NCBI GenBank assembly: GCA_910584365.1
Contig: CAJUAF010000012.1
Coordinates: 17,490-81,489, forward strand
Reading direction: 5' to 3'
DNA from: an uncultured Muribaculaceae bacterium
Lineage (GTDB): Bacteria > Bacteroidota > Bacteroidia > Bacteroidales > Muribaculaceae
Length of the DNA stretch: 64,000 bases
This document shows positions 1 to 10,050 of this stretch, piece by piece (position 1 is the first letter of the stretch; each line of letters begins with the position of its first letter). A program made the translations under genes and the position numbers. A model generated the notes under the pieces. The model ran no database searches. It was given only the letters and a program-made list of their open reading frames with translations, and was not told the DNA's origin.

Positions 1-953
1 CCGCCGCCGGAGATGGAACCGATCTGAACGTCGGCTGCCTTAACCTCGATGATGGTGCCTGTATAGTAATTTAAACCGCGGGCGAGGGAGACATCCAGGT
101 CGAGTTCGGCAGTCAGCCCCAGGGAGGTGACGCCATTTATTACCGTCTGAAGTTCCCTTACACCGAGGGAGCCGGTCTCGGAGGGCGCCAGCAGTTCAGC
201 CAACGCTGCAAGCCGCTGGTCGAGCGAGCCGGAAATGGCAAGAATCGGCTGCAGACGATCCACAGCCTCCTGCGACAGACCGCGCTCTATAAGCTCGGCG
301 TTGACATTGTCGAGACCGATTTTGTCGAGTTTGTCGATAGCCGTGGTTATGTCGATGATCTTGTCGGGGAATCCGATAAGCTCGGCGATTCCGGCAAGCA
401 CCTTGCGGTTGTTCAGTTTGAGGATAATGCGGATATTCAGGCGGCGGAACACCTCGTCCACCATCTGAAGCAGCTCTATCTCATTAATGAGCGAATCCGA
501 GCCCACCACGTCGGCGTCACACTGGTAGAACTCCCGGTAACGACCTTTCTGCGGACGGTCGGCGCGCCATACCGGCTGGATCTGATACCGCTTGAAGGGC
601 ATCTGAAGCTCATTGCGGTGCTGGACCACGTAGCGGGCGAAAGGAACCGTCAGATCATAACGCAGCCCTTTCTCGCAAAGCCGGGATGTCAAGCGGGGAT
701 AATGCTCCCCGTCAAGCAGCTCAGGCTCAACCCCTTTGAGGAATTCGCCGGAGTTGAGAATCTTGAACAGAAGTTTGTCCCCCTCTTCGCCATATTTGCC
801 CATCAGCGTGGAAAGATTCTCCATAGCGGGAGTTTCCACGGGGTTATAGCCGTAGAGACGGAAAACGGTGCGTATCGTATCGAAAATATAATTGCGGCGC
901 GCCATTTCCACCGGAGAAAAGTCGCGGGTGCCTTTGGGAATCGAGGGCTTCAT
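1..953 (-). CDS. hisS: Histidyl-tRNA synthetase, 3' end beyond window
   Basis: Charges tRNA-His with histidine in the cytoplasm (class II aminoacyl-tRNA synthetase). The reading frame opens with ATG at 953 (MKPSIPKGTRDFSP), the usual N-terminus of the family, and runs without a stop to position 1, giving about 317 residues. Recognisable family blocks are the motif 2 region GRYREFYQCDADVVG and the histidine-binding segment GLNYYTGTIIEV. The C-terminal end of the catalytic core and the anticodon-binding domain lie outside the window. It follows typA on the same strand after a 39-nt gap, so the two are probably co-transcribed. Partial only because of the window edge. Confidence 0.95.
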   Translation of the reverse strand, partial: MKPSIPKGTRDFSPVEMARRNYIFDTIRTVFRLYGYNPVETPAMENLSTLMGKYGEEGDKLLFKILNSGEFLKGVEPELLDGEHYPRLTSRLCEKGLRYDLTVPFARYVVQHRNELQMPFKRYQIQPVWRADRPQKGRYREFYQCDADVVGSDSLINEIELLQMVDEVFRRLNIRIILKLNNRKVLAGIAELIGFPDKIIDITTAIDKLDKIGLDNVNAELIERGLSQEAVDRLQPILAISGSLDQRLAALAELLAPSETGSLGVRELQTVINGVTSLGLTAELDLDVSLARGLNYYTGTIIEVKAADVQIGSISGG

Positions 954-992
954 ATTCGGATTCTTGTAAGAAAAAGTGATTATGTACTGTTA

Positions 993-2792
<1,800 letters not shown>

Positions 2793-2817
2793 ACAGTGTC
2801 AATTCATTTTCAGGCAG

Positions 2818-2825
2818 CAAAGTTA
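2818..2825 (-). promoter_or_regulatory. -7 promoter element of typA
   Basis: On the minus strand the octamer reads TAACTTTG, a perfect match to the Bacteroidetes -7 consensus TAnnTTTG. It lies 25 nt before the typA ATG. No TTTG is visible at the expected -33 distance, so the call rests on one box. Confidence 0.55.
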
Positions 2826-2854
2826 CAAAAAAATCCTGTAACCCTCCCCTATTT

Positions 2855-2901
2855 TTTGAAAAAACCTCCGGATACACCCTGTTTCGGGCATCCGGAGGTT
2901 T
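2855..2901 (-). terminator. Intrinsic terminator of the blaI-blaR1 unit
   Basis: A perfect 12-bp inverted repeat (2862-2873 with 2890-2901, arm AAACCTCCGGAT) follows the stop of the M56 peptidase gene. On the minus strand the stem runs into a T-rich tract (TTTTTTC). It separates this unit from typA. Confidence 0.85.
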
Positions 2902-2939
2902 GGCTGACGAGTATGTGTTAGTGTATGATGGTCTGTCAG

Positions 2940-4583
2940 TTACTTTTTAAGGACGATATCGATGCGCCCCTGGGGATAGTCCGGATCATTCTTGACCACG
3001 GTCATAGACTCGATTGCCGATGCATCAATATCCTTGAGATTCCCGGAAAACCGCTCTCCGTTGACGAAATACACCGCTTCGATAGGCTTTGATTCTCCGT
3101 TGGCGGGCGCCGATACAACTACAATTGTTCCGTCGGAAAGCTCCCCTACGGCCGGAGGCACATCTTTGCTCCCCGCCGGCAGACTACCGCCGGCCGGAAT
3201 CGCAAACGATACCGGAAGGGCGTAGCCACAGTTGACCGGCTTTCCGTCTACTGTACCGGGGGTCCAACGGGGCATCGACTTGACAACCCGGACCGCTTCC
3301 TGATCCAGTTCGGGCGATACGCTTTTTATTACCTTTACATCGCCGATGGAACCGTCGGCAAACACCGTGAACCGAAGCACCACTCTGCCCTGCACATTGT
3401 TCTTGAGGGCATTTTCCGGATAATGGATATTGCTGGCAAGGAACTGCATCATGGCTCTAATACCGCCGGGGAACTCTGGCCTTACCTCCGGAGCAACAAC
3501 AGACTTCTCGGGGGCGTCATCAGCTTGTCCGGATGAAGTTTTTTGCGTAACTTTGCCGTCGGAAGCGAAAGCCGAGGCTGTCACCGAGGAGGAGGAGACC
3601 GATTCAGAATCCGCCACGGTTCCTGCCGCCGCTGCGGACTCGGCCTGAACCGGATAAAACACAAGGACCGAATTGGCCTTACCGATCATGGAGGCTATCG
3701 CCGGAATCTGGGCCAGTCCCAGGGCAGCAGCCAACGCAGGCACGAGCGCGAGAGCGCGCAGACGCTGCCTGAACGAACTTTTTTGATTGTACATCATGGC
3801 TATACGTTTTTTAAGTTTGCTGTGATTGAGGCTGTTGGCGAGCGACTGGAAACGAACGCCGGCAGCCTTTTCCACTAATAGATATTGATAGTCCTTTATA
3901 TCGAATCCTTCTTCTATCACCCGGGCATCAGCCTCATATTCATGCACGTCACGAAGTTCCGACAGCAACAGCCATGCGGCAGGATTATACCATTGCAGGC
4001 AGACGACGGCCCGGGCAATAAGCAGATCCACCCAATGATGATGGCGGATATGGGCGAGTTCGTGGGAGACAATCATCCGGCTGTTGTTCTCATAATCGCC
4101 GCGCGACATGACTACTTTCTGCATGAAGCTGAAAGGAGCTACCCCGTTATCCTCCACAATGACAAGCGTGTAGTCCTCTCTGTCGAATCTCTCGCCCCGG
4201 CGGATTACCCGGAGAATCCTCCGGTTGTCCCTGACCCACTTGCCGAGCATCAGCATGACACCCAGCACCAGACCATACTTGGAATACTCCCTGAAGGCGA
4301 TCCACAGTCTCAATGCAGACCATGACGGCGGTTTTCTCTGCTGACTGAAATACCCTATCTCAGGGATGGGATCCTCTATCTCCACTGTGGCCGAAACCGG
4401 CGCCGACCTACTGAACACAGACAACACCGGAAGGGCCATAAGGCTGACCGCTATAATTCCAAGCAACAGTGTGCGGTTAAGGCGAGCCTGGCATTGTCCG
4501 GCAAGCAGAACCTTATATATCACCATCAGCACCGCCAGGAAAAGCGACGACACCAGCGAAAAAGCTATCAGGTATTCAAACAT
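2940..4583 (-). CDS. BlaR1/MecR1-like M56 metallopeptidase with TonB tail
   Basis: Integral-membrane zinc protease of family M56, 547 residues. Hydrophobic segments occupy about residues 5-28, 38-56 and 102-114. The protease motif HELAH is at about 174-178, with a downstream EYEAD acidic motif near 216. After a further hydrophobic stretch (about 280-300) and a Ser/Ala-rich linker comes a TonB C-terminal-like domain (about 365-460, with IHYPENALKNNVQGRVV). The last 50 residues (VNGERFSG ... SAIESMTVVKND) resemble the plug region of SusC-type receptors. It has no penicillin-binding sensor domain, so it is not a classical beta-lactam receptor. By analogy with BlaR1 it should cleave or inactivate the repressor encoded 13 nt upstream. 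The real signal is unknown. Confidence 0.85.
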   Translation of the reverse strand: MFEYLIAFSLVSSLFLAVLMVIYKVLLAGQCQARLNRTLLLGIIAVSLMALPVLSVFSRSAPVSATVEIEDPIPEIGYFSQQRKPPSWSALRLWIAFREYSKYGLVLGVMLMLGKWVRDNRRILRVIRRGERFDREDYTLVIVEDNGVAPFSFMQKVVMSRGDYENNSRMIVSHELAHIRHHHWVDLLIARAVVCLQWYNPAAWLLLSELRDVHEYEADARVIEEGFDIKDYQYLLVEKAAGVRFQSLANSLNHSKLKKRIAMMYNQKSSFRQRLRALALVPALAAALGLAQIPAIASMIGKANSVLVFYPVQAESAAAAGTVADSESVSSSSVTASAFASDGKVTQKTSSGQADDAPEKSVVAPEVRPEFPGGIRAMMQFLASNIHYPENALKNNVQGRVVLRFTVFADGSIGDVKVIKSVSPELDQEAVRVVKSMPRWTPGTVDGKPVNCGYALPVSFAIPAGGSLPAGSKDVPPAVGELSDGTIVVVSAPANGESKPIEAVYFVNGERFSGNLKDIDASAIESMTVVKNDPDYPQGRIDIVLKK

Positions 4584-4596
4584 AGCCGTATCTCCT

Positions 4597-4983
4597 TTAA
4601 TTATTGTTATCCCTGTCCTCCGATTTGCGGTCGATCATCTCAATAAGATCCCGCAGTTCATCGACCGAAATTTTCTCCTCCTCGACCAGCGCCGAAATTG
4701 CCGACCGATAGGAGTTGTTGAAATAATTCTTCACCACTTCCGCCAGCGTCCTGCGCCGGAAATCTTCTATCCGGGCAACCGCATAATAGCGATATCCTCC
4801 CGGATGTTCTTCGTGGGCGACATGACCTTTCTGTTCGAGAATCCTGACTGTGGTGGAGACTGTGTTGAAGTGAGGTTTGGGTTCCGGATAACCCTCCAGC
4901 ATTTCCCTGACAGTCAAGGCGCCCCGCTGCCAGAGCATCTGCATGATTTCCGTTTCCTTATCGGTGAGTTTCTTTGCCTTCAT
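4597..4983 (-). CDS. BlaI/MecI/CopY family transcriptional repressor
   Basis: Winged-helix repressor of 128 residues, normal for the family (penicillinase repressor type). The N-terminal DNA-binding half includes LTDKETEIMQMLWQRGALTV and FNTVSTTVRILEQKGHVAHE, the typical BlaI recognition region. The C-terminal half is the dimerisation part in which BlaR1-type proteases cut. It precedes the M56 peptidase gene by 13 nt, the standard regulator/sensor pair. A promoter overlapped by two dyad sites lies directly upstream, consistent with autorepression. No beta-lactamase gene is adjacent, so the targets beyond its own operon are unknown. Confidence 0.92.
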   Translation of the reverse strand: MKAKKLTDKETEIMQMLWQRGALTVREMLEGYPEPKPHFNTVSTTVRILEQKGHVAHEEHPGGYRYYAVARIEDFRRRTLAEVVKNYFNNSYRSAISALVEEEKISVDELRDLIEMIDRKSEDRDNNN

Positions 4984-4988
4984 TAATA

Positions 4989-5042
4989 ACTAAAGTTTTA
5001 GTTCATACCGCAAAGATATGAACTAAAACTTTAGTTTGCAAA
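4989..5042 (-). promoter_or_regulatory. blaI promoter with paired dyad operator
   Basis: On the minus strand a textbook Bacteroidetes promoter is present: TTTG (5039-5042), exactly 20 nt, then TATCTTTG (5011-5018). A perfect 19-nt inverted repeat (4989-5007 and 5017-5035, 9-nt spacer) straddles it. Each arm contains its own dyad ACTAAA-NN-TTTAGT (4989-5002 and 5022-5035). One dyad fills the spacer between the boxes and the other covers the expected start of transcription. This is the arrangement expected for two dimers of the adjacent BlaI-like repressor; that this protein is the ligand is inferred from position. Confidence 0.85.
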
Positions 5043-5070
5043 TTTTCGGCAAACTTTTTTCCAAAAAAAT

Positions 5071-5664
5071 TCATTCGCGGGGAGTCACCCCGTCGATTGC
5101 CAGGATCCTACCGGAAATCTCAGGGAAAATATCCGCCCGCATTGACAGGGTCATCGAGCAGGAATTGTCGAAAGTCTGACCGAGGACTTCCACATCGGCC
5201 GACTTGACAATCCTCATCACGTCGTTCATGGCCAGATAAGGAAACGTGAACTCCAGCAGTTCCTTACGGTGACATTCCACAATTTCACCGGCTTCGATTG
5301 CCATACGGGCCGCCTCGCGGTACGCAGCTATCAGTCCGGGCGTGCCGAGCTTGATTCCCCCGAAATATCTGACTACAATAATGATTATGTCAGTAAGATT
5401 ATAGGAATTGATTTGCCCTAAAATCGGCTTGCCGGCCGTTCCGGACGGTTCGCCGTTATCAGTCGACAGAAAATCCAGGCGTTCGGCCCCGAGCATAAAT
5501 GCCCAGCAGACGTGGCGCGCGTCGAAATACTCTTTAGATATGCGCCGGACTTCTTCGCGGGCCTGCTCCCGCGTACTGACCGGAAAAGCAAAACTCAGAA
5601 AGCGGCTCCGTTTCTCGGTAAAAACGGCTTCCGAGGGGGCGGCGAGGGTATAGTAGGTGTCCAT
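5071..5664 (-). CDS. YigZ/IMPACT family protein
   Basis: Protein of 197 residues in the UPF0029/IMPACT family. The N-terminal domain carries the hallmark stretches ARHVCWAFMLG, DNGEPSGTAGKPIL and VVRYFGGIKLGTPGLI, and the C-terminal part (residues about 135-195) matches the DUF1949-type ferredoxin-like domain. Bacterial YigZ proteins are cytoplasmic; eukaryotic IMPACT modulates the Gcn2 kinase, but no firm bacterial function is established. The gene follows the DUF115-like gene by only 14 nt and is probably transcribed with it. Confidence 0.9.
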   Translation of the reverse strand: MDTYYTLAAPSEAVFTEKRSRFLSFAFPVSTREQAREEVRRISKEYFDARHVCWAFMLGAERLDFLSTDNGEPSGTAGKPILGQINSYNLTDIIIIVVRYFGGIKLGTPGLIAAYREAARMAIEAGEIVECHRKELLEFTFPYLAMNDVMRIVKSADVEVLGQTFDNSCSMTLSMRADIFPEISGRILAIDGVTPRE

Positions 5665-5678
5665 ACGCGAAAAAATTG

Positions 5679-6545
5679 TCAGAGCTGATTTTCAGGGAGG
5701 GACGCCCTCTCGAAAGCGTCTATCATCGAACCGGGAGTGGCATTGAGAATCCTTACTCCCCGGCTGTCGGCATAGCGTCTGATTCTGTGGTAGGAGCGGA
5801 ACGCTATCATCATGCTTTCCAACACTTCATGGAGAGGATGGCGCACATACTCTTCCCTGACCCGCTTTATTTCCTTCTCATCCTCCTTATAGAAATGAGG
5901 CTGAATGGAAACGACCTCGTTGCGATCGTTGACACTTAAAGTTTTCAGCCAGGAATGATCGGCGCCGAGCAGATAAATTTCCTTGTAGCCGAGCCAGATG
6001 CCGAGCATTATCGAAGGGATCAGCACGTTGCGCGGCCGCGGCATCCCGAGAGCCTTTCCGAAAGCCGCGTCCTCCAGCCATCCGAATCCTTCCACGGCAT
6101 TGAAACTGAACATACCGACAGCCAGGTTCGGATTCGTAAACAGCGTCCTCTGGAACCTCGCCGTCGACGGGATATACAATGTCATCTGAAAGTCCGCTGC
6201 ATTGAGATTACCGATCAGGCGCGACACATTGGGGTCCGTAAGTGCCTTGTCGAAAAAATGAGGATCGGCAAGCACATAATACTTCGGTCTCACCTTAAAA
6301 AATTCGGGGGAATTGGCGAAAAAATTCACCGCGAGAGTATCGCCCCCCGTCAGTGAGTCCATATCTTCCTCCAGATTCTTTTTCAGCGCCGGTCCGTTGC
6401 CGAGAATCACCAGCGCGTGCCCCTGGCGCGGAGCAGCAGCGATCCGGGGAGCCGGAAGCGACATCACCACACGCAGGCAACTCGCCGCCGAAGACGCCAG
6501 GCGTCCCAGGAAATCAGAAATCTGTCGGGAGATGGAATTGCTCAT
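5679..6545 (-). CDS. DUF115/MptE-like Rossmann-fold protein
   Basis: Protein of 288 residues. The N-terminal part is a short hydrophobic or amphipathic segment, followed by a Rossmann-like start (ALVILGNGPALKKNLEED) and the stretch DTLAVNFFANSPEFFKVRPKY. Later comes GYKEIYLLGADHSW. These are characteristic of DUF115/6-hydroxymethylpterin-pyrophosphokinase-like proteins, which in bacteria often sit in surface-glycan or flagellin glycosylation loci. The substrate cannot be read from the sequence. It is divergent from the aminolipid gene at 6637 and is followed closely by yigZ. Confidence 0.7.
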   Translation of the reverse strand: MSNSISRQISDFLGRLASSAASCLRVVMSLPAPRIAAAPRQGHALVILGNGPALKKNLEEDMDSLTGGDTLAVNFFANSPEFFKVRPKYYVLADPHFFDKALTDPNVSRLIGNLNAADFQMTLYIPSTARFQRTLFTNPNLAVGMFSFNAVEGFGWLEDAAFGKALGMPRPRNVLIPSIMLGIWLGYKEIYLLGADHSWLKTLSVNDRNEVVSIQPHFYKEDEKEIKRVREEYVRHPLHEVLESMMIAFRSYHRIRRYADSRGVRILNATPGSMIDAFERASLPENQL

Positions 6546-6561
6546 ATCTGTAAAATTTGTG

Positions 6562-6620
6562 CAAACTTAGCAATTTTAGAGGAATTTCCATCGCTGTATC
6601 ATCGGAAAATCGTAAATTTG
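6562..6620. promoter_or_regulatory. Divergent -7 promoter elements
   Basis: The 91-nt gap between divergent genes holds two -7 matches. On the minus strand TAAGTTTG at 6562-6569 serves the DUF115-like gene. On the plus strand TAAATTTG at 6613-6620 lies 16 nt before the glsA-like ATG, implying a very short leader. Neither has a good TTTG box at -33. Confidence 0.55.
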
Positions 6621-6636
6621 CCTTGTTTTTGTAGCT

Positions 6637-7500
6637 ATGGCCCAATCTGAAGTCATCAAAATAGATCTTGACAAAGTCCTCCGGGAACGACTTCCCGGAC
6701 TGTCGGGGTTCATACCCCGGCCACTTGTCAGTTGGCTCAAGCGTACAATATGTCAGGAACAGCTCAACCGGCTTCTTGAAGAAAATGCCGGGCTGGAAGG
6801 AGCGGAGTTCTGCCGGGGCGTCTTCCGTTCGCTTGATCTGCGGGTAGAGGCCCGCGGCGAGGAACTGTTGCCTCCCCCCGCGAACAGGCGCGTCCTTTAC
6901 GTCTCGAACCATCCCCTGGGAGGCCTCGACGGCATGGCCCTTATAGATTATGTTCAGAGGCGCCAGGGCGGCCGGGTCTACTTCGTGGTCAACGACCTTC
7001 TGATGGCCGTCAGGCCCCTTGAAAAAGTCTTTCTACCCATAAATAAATCGGGGCGACAGAACAGGGAGGCTATCGAGGCCATTGACGGGGCGTTCGCCGG
7101 CGATGACCCCATCATCATGTTTCCGGCCGGACTGGTATCGCGCCTCCAGAAAGATCCTTTCACCGGACAGAATCGCCGGATAGTGGCCGACCTTCCCTGG
7201 AAAAAGATGTTCGTCAACAAAGCCTTTCAGTCTCACCGCGACGTAATTCCGCTATTTTTCAGCGGCAGGAACTCGATGCATTTCTACCGGAGGGCCAACC
7301 TTCGCAAACGCCTGGGGCTGAAATTCAACTTCGAGCAGATCTATCTACCCGGCGAAATCTTCGGACAAAGAGGCAACACCCTGACGATAACTTTCGGCGA
7401 GCCTGTCTCCTGGCGTACCCTTACTCCAGGCAAAGACGCGGAAAAATGCGCCCAGGCTCTCAGAAAATACGTTTATAATCTGGATATCGAAAATCAATGA
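6637..7500 (+). CDS. glsA: GlsA-like O-acyltransferase (PlsC fold)
   Basis: Lysophospholipid acyltransferase-family protein of 287 residues. The catalytic motif is NHPLGGLD (residues 91-98, a H-x5-D variant seen in the hemolysin/OlsA-like branch), and MFPAGLVSRL is the acyl-acceptor side motif. Together with the next gene, which overlaps by 4 nt (ATGA), it matches the glsA-glsB pair that makes glycine lipids in Bacteroides: GlsB adds the N-linked acyl chain, then GlsA adds the second, ester-linked acyl chain. The product would be a membrane aminolipid. Assignment to glycine rather than serine or ornithine head groups is inferred from lineage. First gene of a long co-directional array. Confidence 0.82.
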   Translation: MAQSEVIKIDLDKVLRERLPGLSGFIPRPLVSWLKRTICQEQLNRLLEENAGLEGAEFCRGVFRSLDLRVEARGEELLPPPANRRVLYVSNHPLGGLDGMALIDYVQRRQGGRVYFVVNDLLMAVRPLEKVFLPINKSGRQNREAIEAIDGAFAGDDPIIMFPAGLVSRLQKDPFTGQNRRIVADLPWKKMFVNKAFQSHRDVIPLFFSGRNSMHFYRRANLRKRLGLKFNFEQIYLPGEIFGQRGNTLTITFGEPVSWRTLTPGKDAEKCAQALRKYVYNLDIENQ

Positions 7501-8441
7501 CTGAGAAAATCATCGACGCCGTATCCCCGGAACTTGTCCAGGCGGAGCTTACCCCCGACCGTCTGCTGAGGACAACCAACAAGGGGGGAAATGAAATCTA
7601 CGTGGTCGACGCACACTGCGCCCCCGCCACCATGCGGGAAATCGGACGCCTCCGGGAAATCGCTTTCCGCTCATCGGGGGGAGGCACCGGAAAAGCGTGC
7701 GACATCGACCAATATGACCTCATGGACCCTCCCTGCCGCCAGCTGATCGTATGGTCCCCGGAGGACAGGGAGATTATCGGAGGCTACCGTTTCATTCTCG
7801 GCAAGGATATCCGGCTGACCGACGGGGTGCCCCGGATCGCCACGTCCCATATGTTCCGCTTCTCGGAACGCTTCATCAAGGATTATCTCCCGCGCACCAT
7901 CGAACTCGGGCGCTCGTTTGTCCGGCTCGAATATCAGTCGACCCGCGCCGGAGCAAAGGCAATCTTCGCCCTTGACAATCTCTGGGACGGACTGGGGGCC
8001 CTTACGGTGGAATATCCCGATATCAAATATCTTTTCGGGAAGTTCACTATGTATCCCAGCTATAACCGCGAGTGTCGCGATATGCTTCTCTACTTCCTGA
8101 ACAAGCATTTCCCCGATCCCGACGGCCTCGCCCGCCCTTACAGTCCCATAGCCAGGGGAGACGGCGACGGGAAATTCGCCACGATGTTTCCCGGCCATGA
8201 CTTCAAGGAAGACTACCGGATTCTGAACTCGGCCATCCGCACCCACGGAATCAATATTCCCCCCTTGGTCAACGCATATATGGGCCTAAGTCCCACGCTT
8301 AAAATCTTCGGCACGGCAATCAACGACGAATTCGGCAATGTCGAGGAGACGGGTATTTTTCTCACCATCTCGGAAGTTTACGATGAAAAAAAAGAACGTC
8401 ACATCAACACCTATCATAAGGATGAGGAAGGGGGCCGTTAG
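7497..8441 (+). CDS. glsB: GlsB-like N-acyltransferase (OlsB/GNAT type)
   Basis: Protein of 314 residues in the OlsB/hemolysin-like acetyltransferase family that transfers a 3-hydroxyacyl chain from acyl carrier protein to the amino group of an amino acid, here probably glycine. Supporting stretches are MREIGRLREIAFRSSGGGTG, IIGGYRFILG and the substrate-site region RTIELGRSFVRLEYQ. It overlaps the PlsC-type gene by 4 nt, so translation is probably coupled. The 3' end overlaps the next gene's coding sequence (about 59 nt if that gene starts at 8383). Confidence 0.82.
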   Translation: MTEKIIDAVSPELVQAELTPDRLLRTTNKGGNEIYVVDAHCAPATMREIGRLREIAFRSSGGGTGKACDIDQYDLMDPPCRQLIVWSPEDREIIGGYRFILGKDIRLTDGVPRIATSHMFRFSERFIKDYLPRTIELGRSFVRLEYQSTRAGAKAIFALDNLWDGLGALTVEYPDIKYLFGKFTMYPSYNRECRDMLLYFLNKHFPDPDGLARPYSPIARGDGDGKFATMFPGHDFKEDYRILNSAIRTHGINIPPLVNAYMGLSPTLKIFGTAINDEFGNVEETGIFLTISEVYDEKKERHINTYHKDEEGGR

Positions 8442-10038
8442 CCTTCTGCTCGCGGCTGCCTCACCTTTCGTAATGACGGGAGCCGGGACAGCTGATGACC
8501 TTGCCGCTCCTGAGGCGAAGGGAGCGTTTTCGGTCGACTGGTCGGCCGAAGCGATATTCGCCGCCGGCAGCAACGACTTCGCTCCTTATTATATAGCTTC
8601 GAACAACCACGGCATTCTCACCCAGAGCAAGGACGCCCTTCTACGCGTCGGCGCATCACGCGCGATGTCGGATTCCGGACACTTCAGCTACGGGTTCGGA
8701 GTGGATTTCCTGACCGGATATACCTCCACCACCGACTATTACCATTATTACCCCCACGCCACGGCCGAAGTCCCCCGCCCCGACGGCTCTTTCGTGGTAA
8801 ACCCGCAGCATCCCTCCCGTATATGGCTCCAGCAGCTCTACGGCGAAATCCGTTACCGCGGAGTGTTTCTGACTGTCGGGATGAAGCAACATTCCTCGGC
8901 CCTGCTTGACAGCAGACTATCGAGCGGCGATCTTGTCGAAAGCGGGAATGCCAGGCCTATTCCGGAAGTGCGTGTCGGATTTCATGATTTCCAGAATATC
9001 CCGTTCACCAACGGTTGGGTACAGATCCAGGGGGAAATCTCCTACGGAAAGATGACCGACAACAAATGGCTCCGCGACCATTACAATTACTACGATTCCC
9101 ACCTCAACCAGGGCGCCCTTTATACCTACAAAAGATGTTATTTCCGCACCAAGCCATCCGAACGATTCTCGGCAGTGGTCGGTATGCAGGTCGGAGGCTT
9201 CTTCGGAGGTGAGACTACCTGGTATCTCAACGGCCGTCATGACGGCGAGAAAAAATTCTCGAAAGGCTTCAAACAGTTTTTCAAGATGTTTCTTCCGACA
9301 GACGGCGGTCTCGACTACTATTCGGGCAGCTCGCTCGGCTCTTGGGACATAAAATTCCGTTACCGGCTCAACGACGGCTCACGGGTGATGGCCTATCTCC
9401 AGAAACCGTGGGAAGACGGCTCGGGGGTAGGCTTCCTGAACGGTTTCGACGGTGTCTGGGGTCTGGAATACAAGGCCGCGCGTCCCGGATACATATCCGG
9501 TGCCGTCATTGAATATATCGATTTCACAAACCAGTCCGGACCGATCCACTGGGATCCAGACGACAATCCGGGAACCACGATTGTCAACCGCGCCGAAGGC
9601 TGCGACAATTACTATTACAACCATGAATACAACGCCTATGCCAATTACGGTATGGCGATAGGCACACCCTTCATGGTCTCTCCTATATATAATACGGACG
9701 GATATCTTCAGTTCGCCGCCAATCGTCTGCGCGGTTTCCATATCGGAATTGAAGGACAGATTAACCCCGCGGTGTCATACCGTATGTTAGGAGGGTACCG
9801 CAAATCCTACGGAAGCGCCAGCGTGCCGTTCCTTTCTCCGCGCGAAGACACTTCCTTCATGCTTGAAGCCACCTGGCGTCCGGCAAAAATCGACGGGCTG
9901 GCCGTCAAGGCCCAGTTCGGACTCGACCACGGTTCATTGCTGGGGGACAACACCGGCGGACTGCTCTCCCTCTCCTATTCCGGGAAGCTGCTGTTCGGCG
10001 GTAAAGACAAAACTCTCCGGATGATTGCCGGATACTGA
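8383..10038 (+). CDS. Capsule assembly Wzi-like outer-membrane protein
   Basis: Secreted beta-barrel protein of about 551 residues. A positively charged start and hydrophobic stretch (MRKGAVSLLLAAASPFV) form the signal peptide. The rest is rich in aromatic, alternating strands (GVWGLEYKA, SGAVIEYIDFTNQSG, YYYNHEYNAYANYGMAIGTP, GFHIGIEGQ, FMLEATW), as in Bacteroidetes proteins annotated as Wzi-like. Wzi binds capsular polysaccharide at the outer membrane in Escherichia. The ATG at 8383 was chosen; 8422 also leaves an intact signal peptide and would reduce the overlap with the upstream gene to 20 nt. It sits between aminolipid and nonulosonate genes, which supports an envelope role. Confidence 0.8.
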   Translation: MKKKNVTSTPIIRMRKGAVSLLLAAASPFVMTGAGTADDLAAPEAKGAFSVDWSAEAIFAAGSNDFAPYYIASNNHGILTQSKDALLRVGASRAMSDSGHFSYGFGVDFLTGYTSTTDYYHYYPHATAEVPRPDGSFVVNPQHPSRIWLQQLYGEIRYRGVFLTVGMKQHSSALLDSRLSSGDLVESGNARPIPEVRVGFHDFQNIPFTNGWVQIQGEISYGKMTDNKWLRDHYNYYDSHLNQGALYTYKRCYFRTKPSERFSAVVGMQVGGFFGGETTWYLNGRHDGEKKFSKGFKQFFKMFLPTDGGLDYYSGSSLGSWDIKFRYRLNDGSRVMAYLQKPWEDGSGVGFLNGFDGVWGLEYKAARPGYISGAVIEYIDFTNQSGPIHWDPDDNPGTTIVNRAEGCDNYYYNHEYNAYANYGMAIGTPFMVSPIYNTDGYLQFAANRLRGFHIGIEGQINPAVSYRMLGGYRKSYGSASVPFLSPREDTSFMLEATWRPAKIDGLAVKAQFGLDHGSLLGDNTGGLLSLSYSGKLLFGGKDKTLRMIAGY

Positions 10039-10050
10039 TACCTGAGAATT

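Noticed and set aside
2940..4983. Beta-lactam resistance operon
   Set aside because: The repressor/protease pair is BlaI/BlaR1-like, but there is no penicillin-sensing domain and no beta-lactamase gene nearby.
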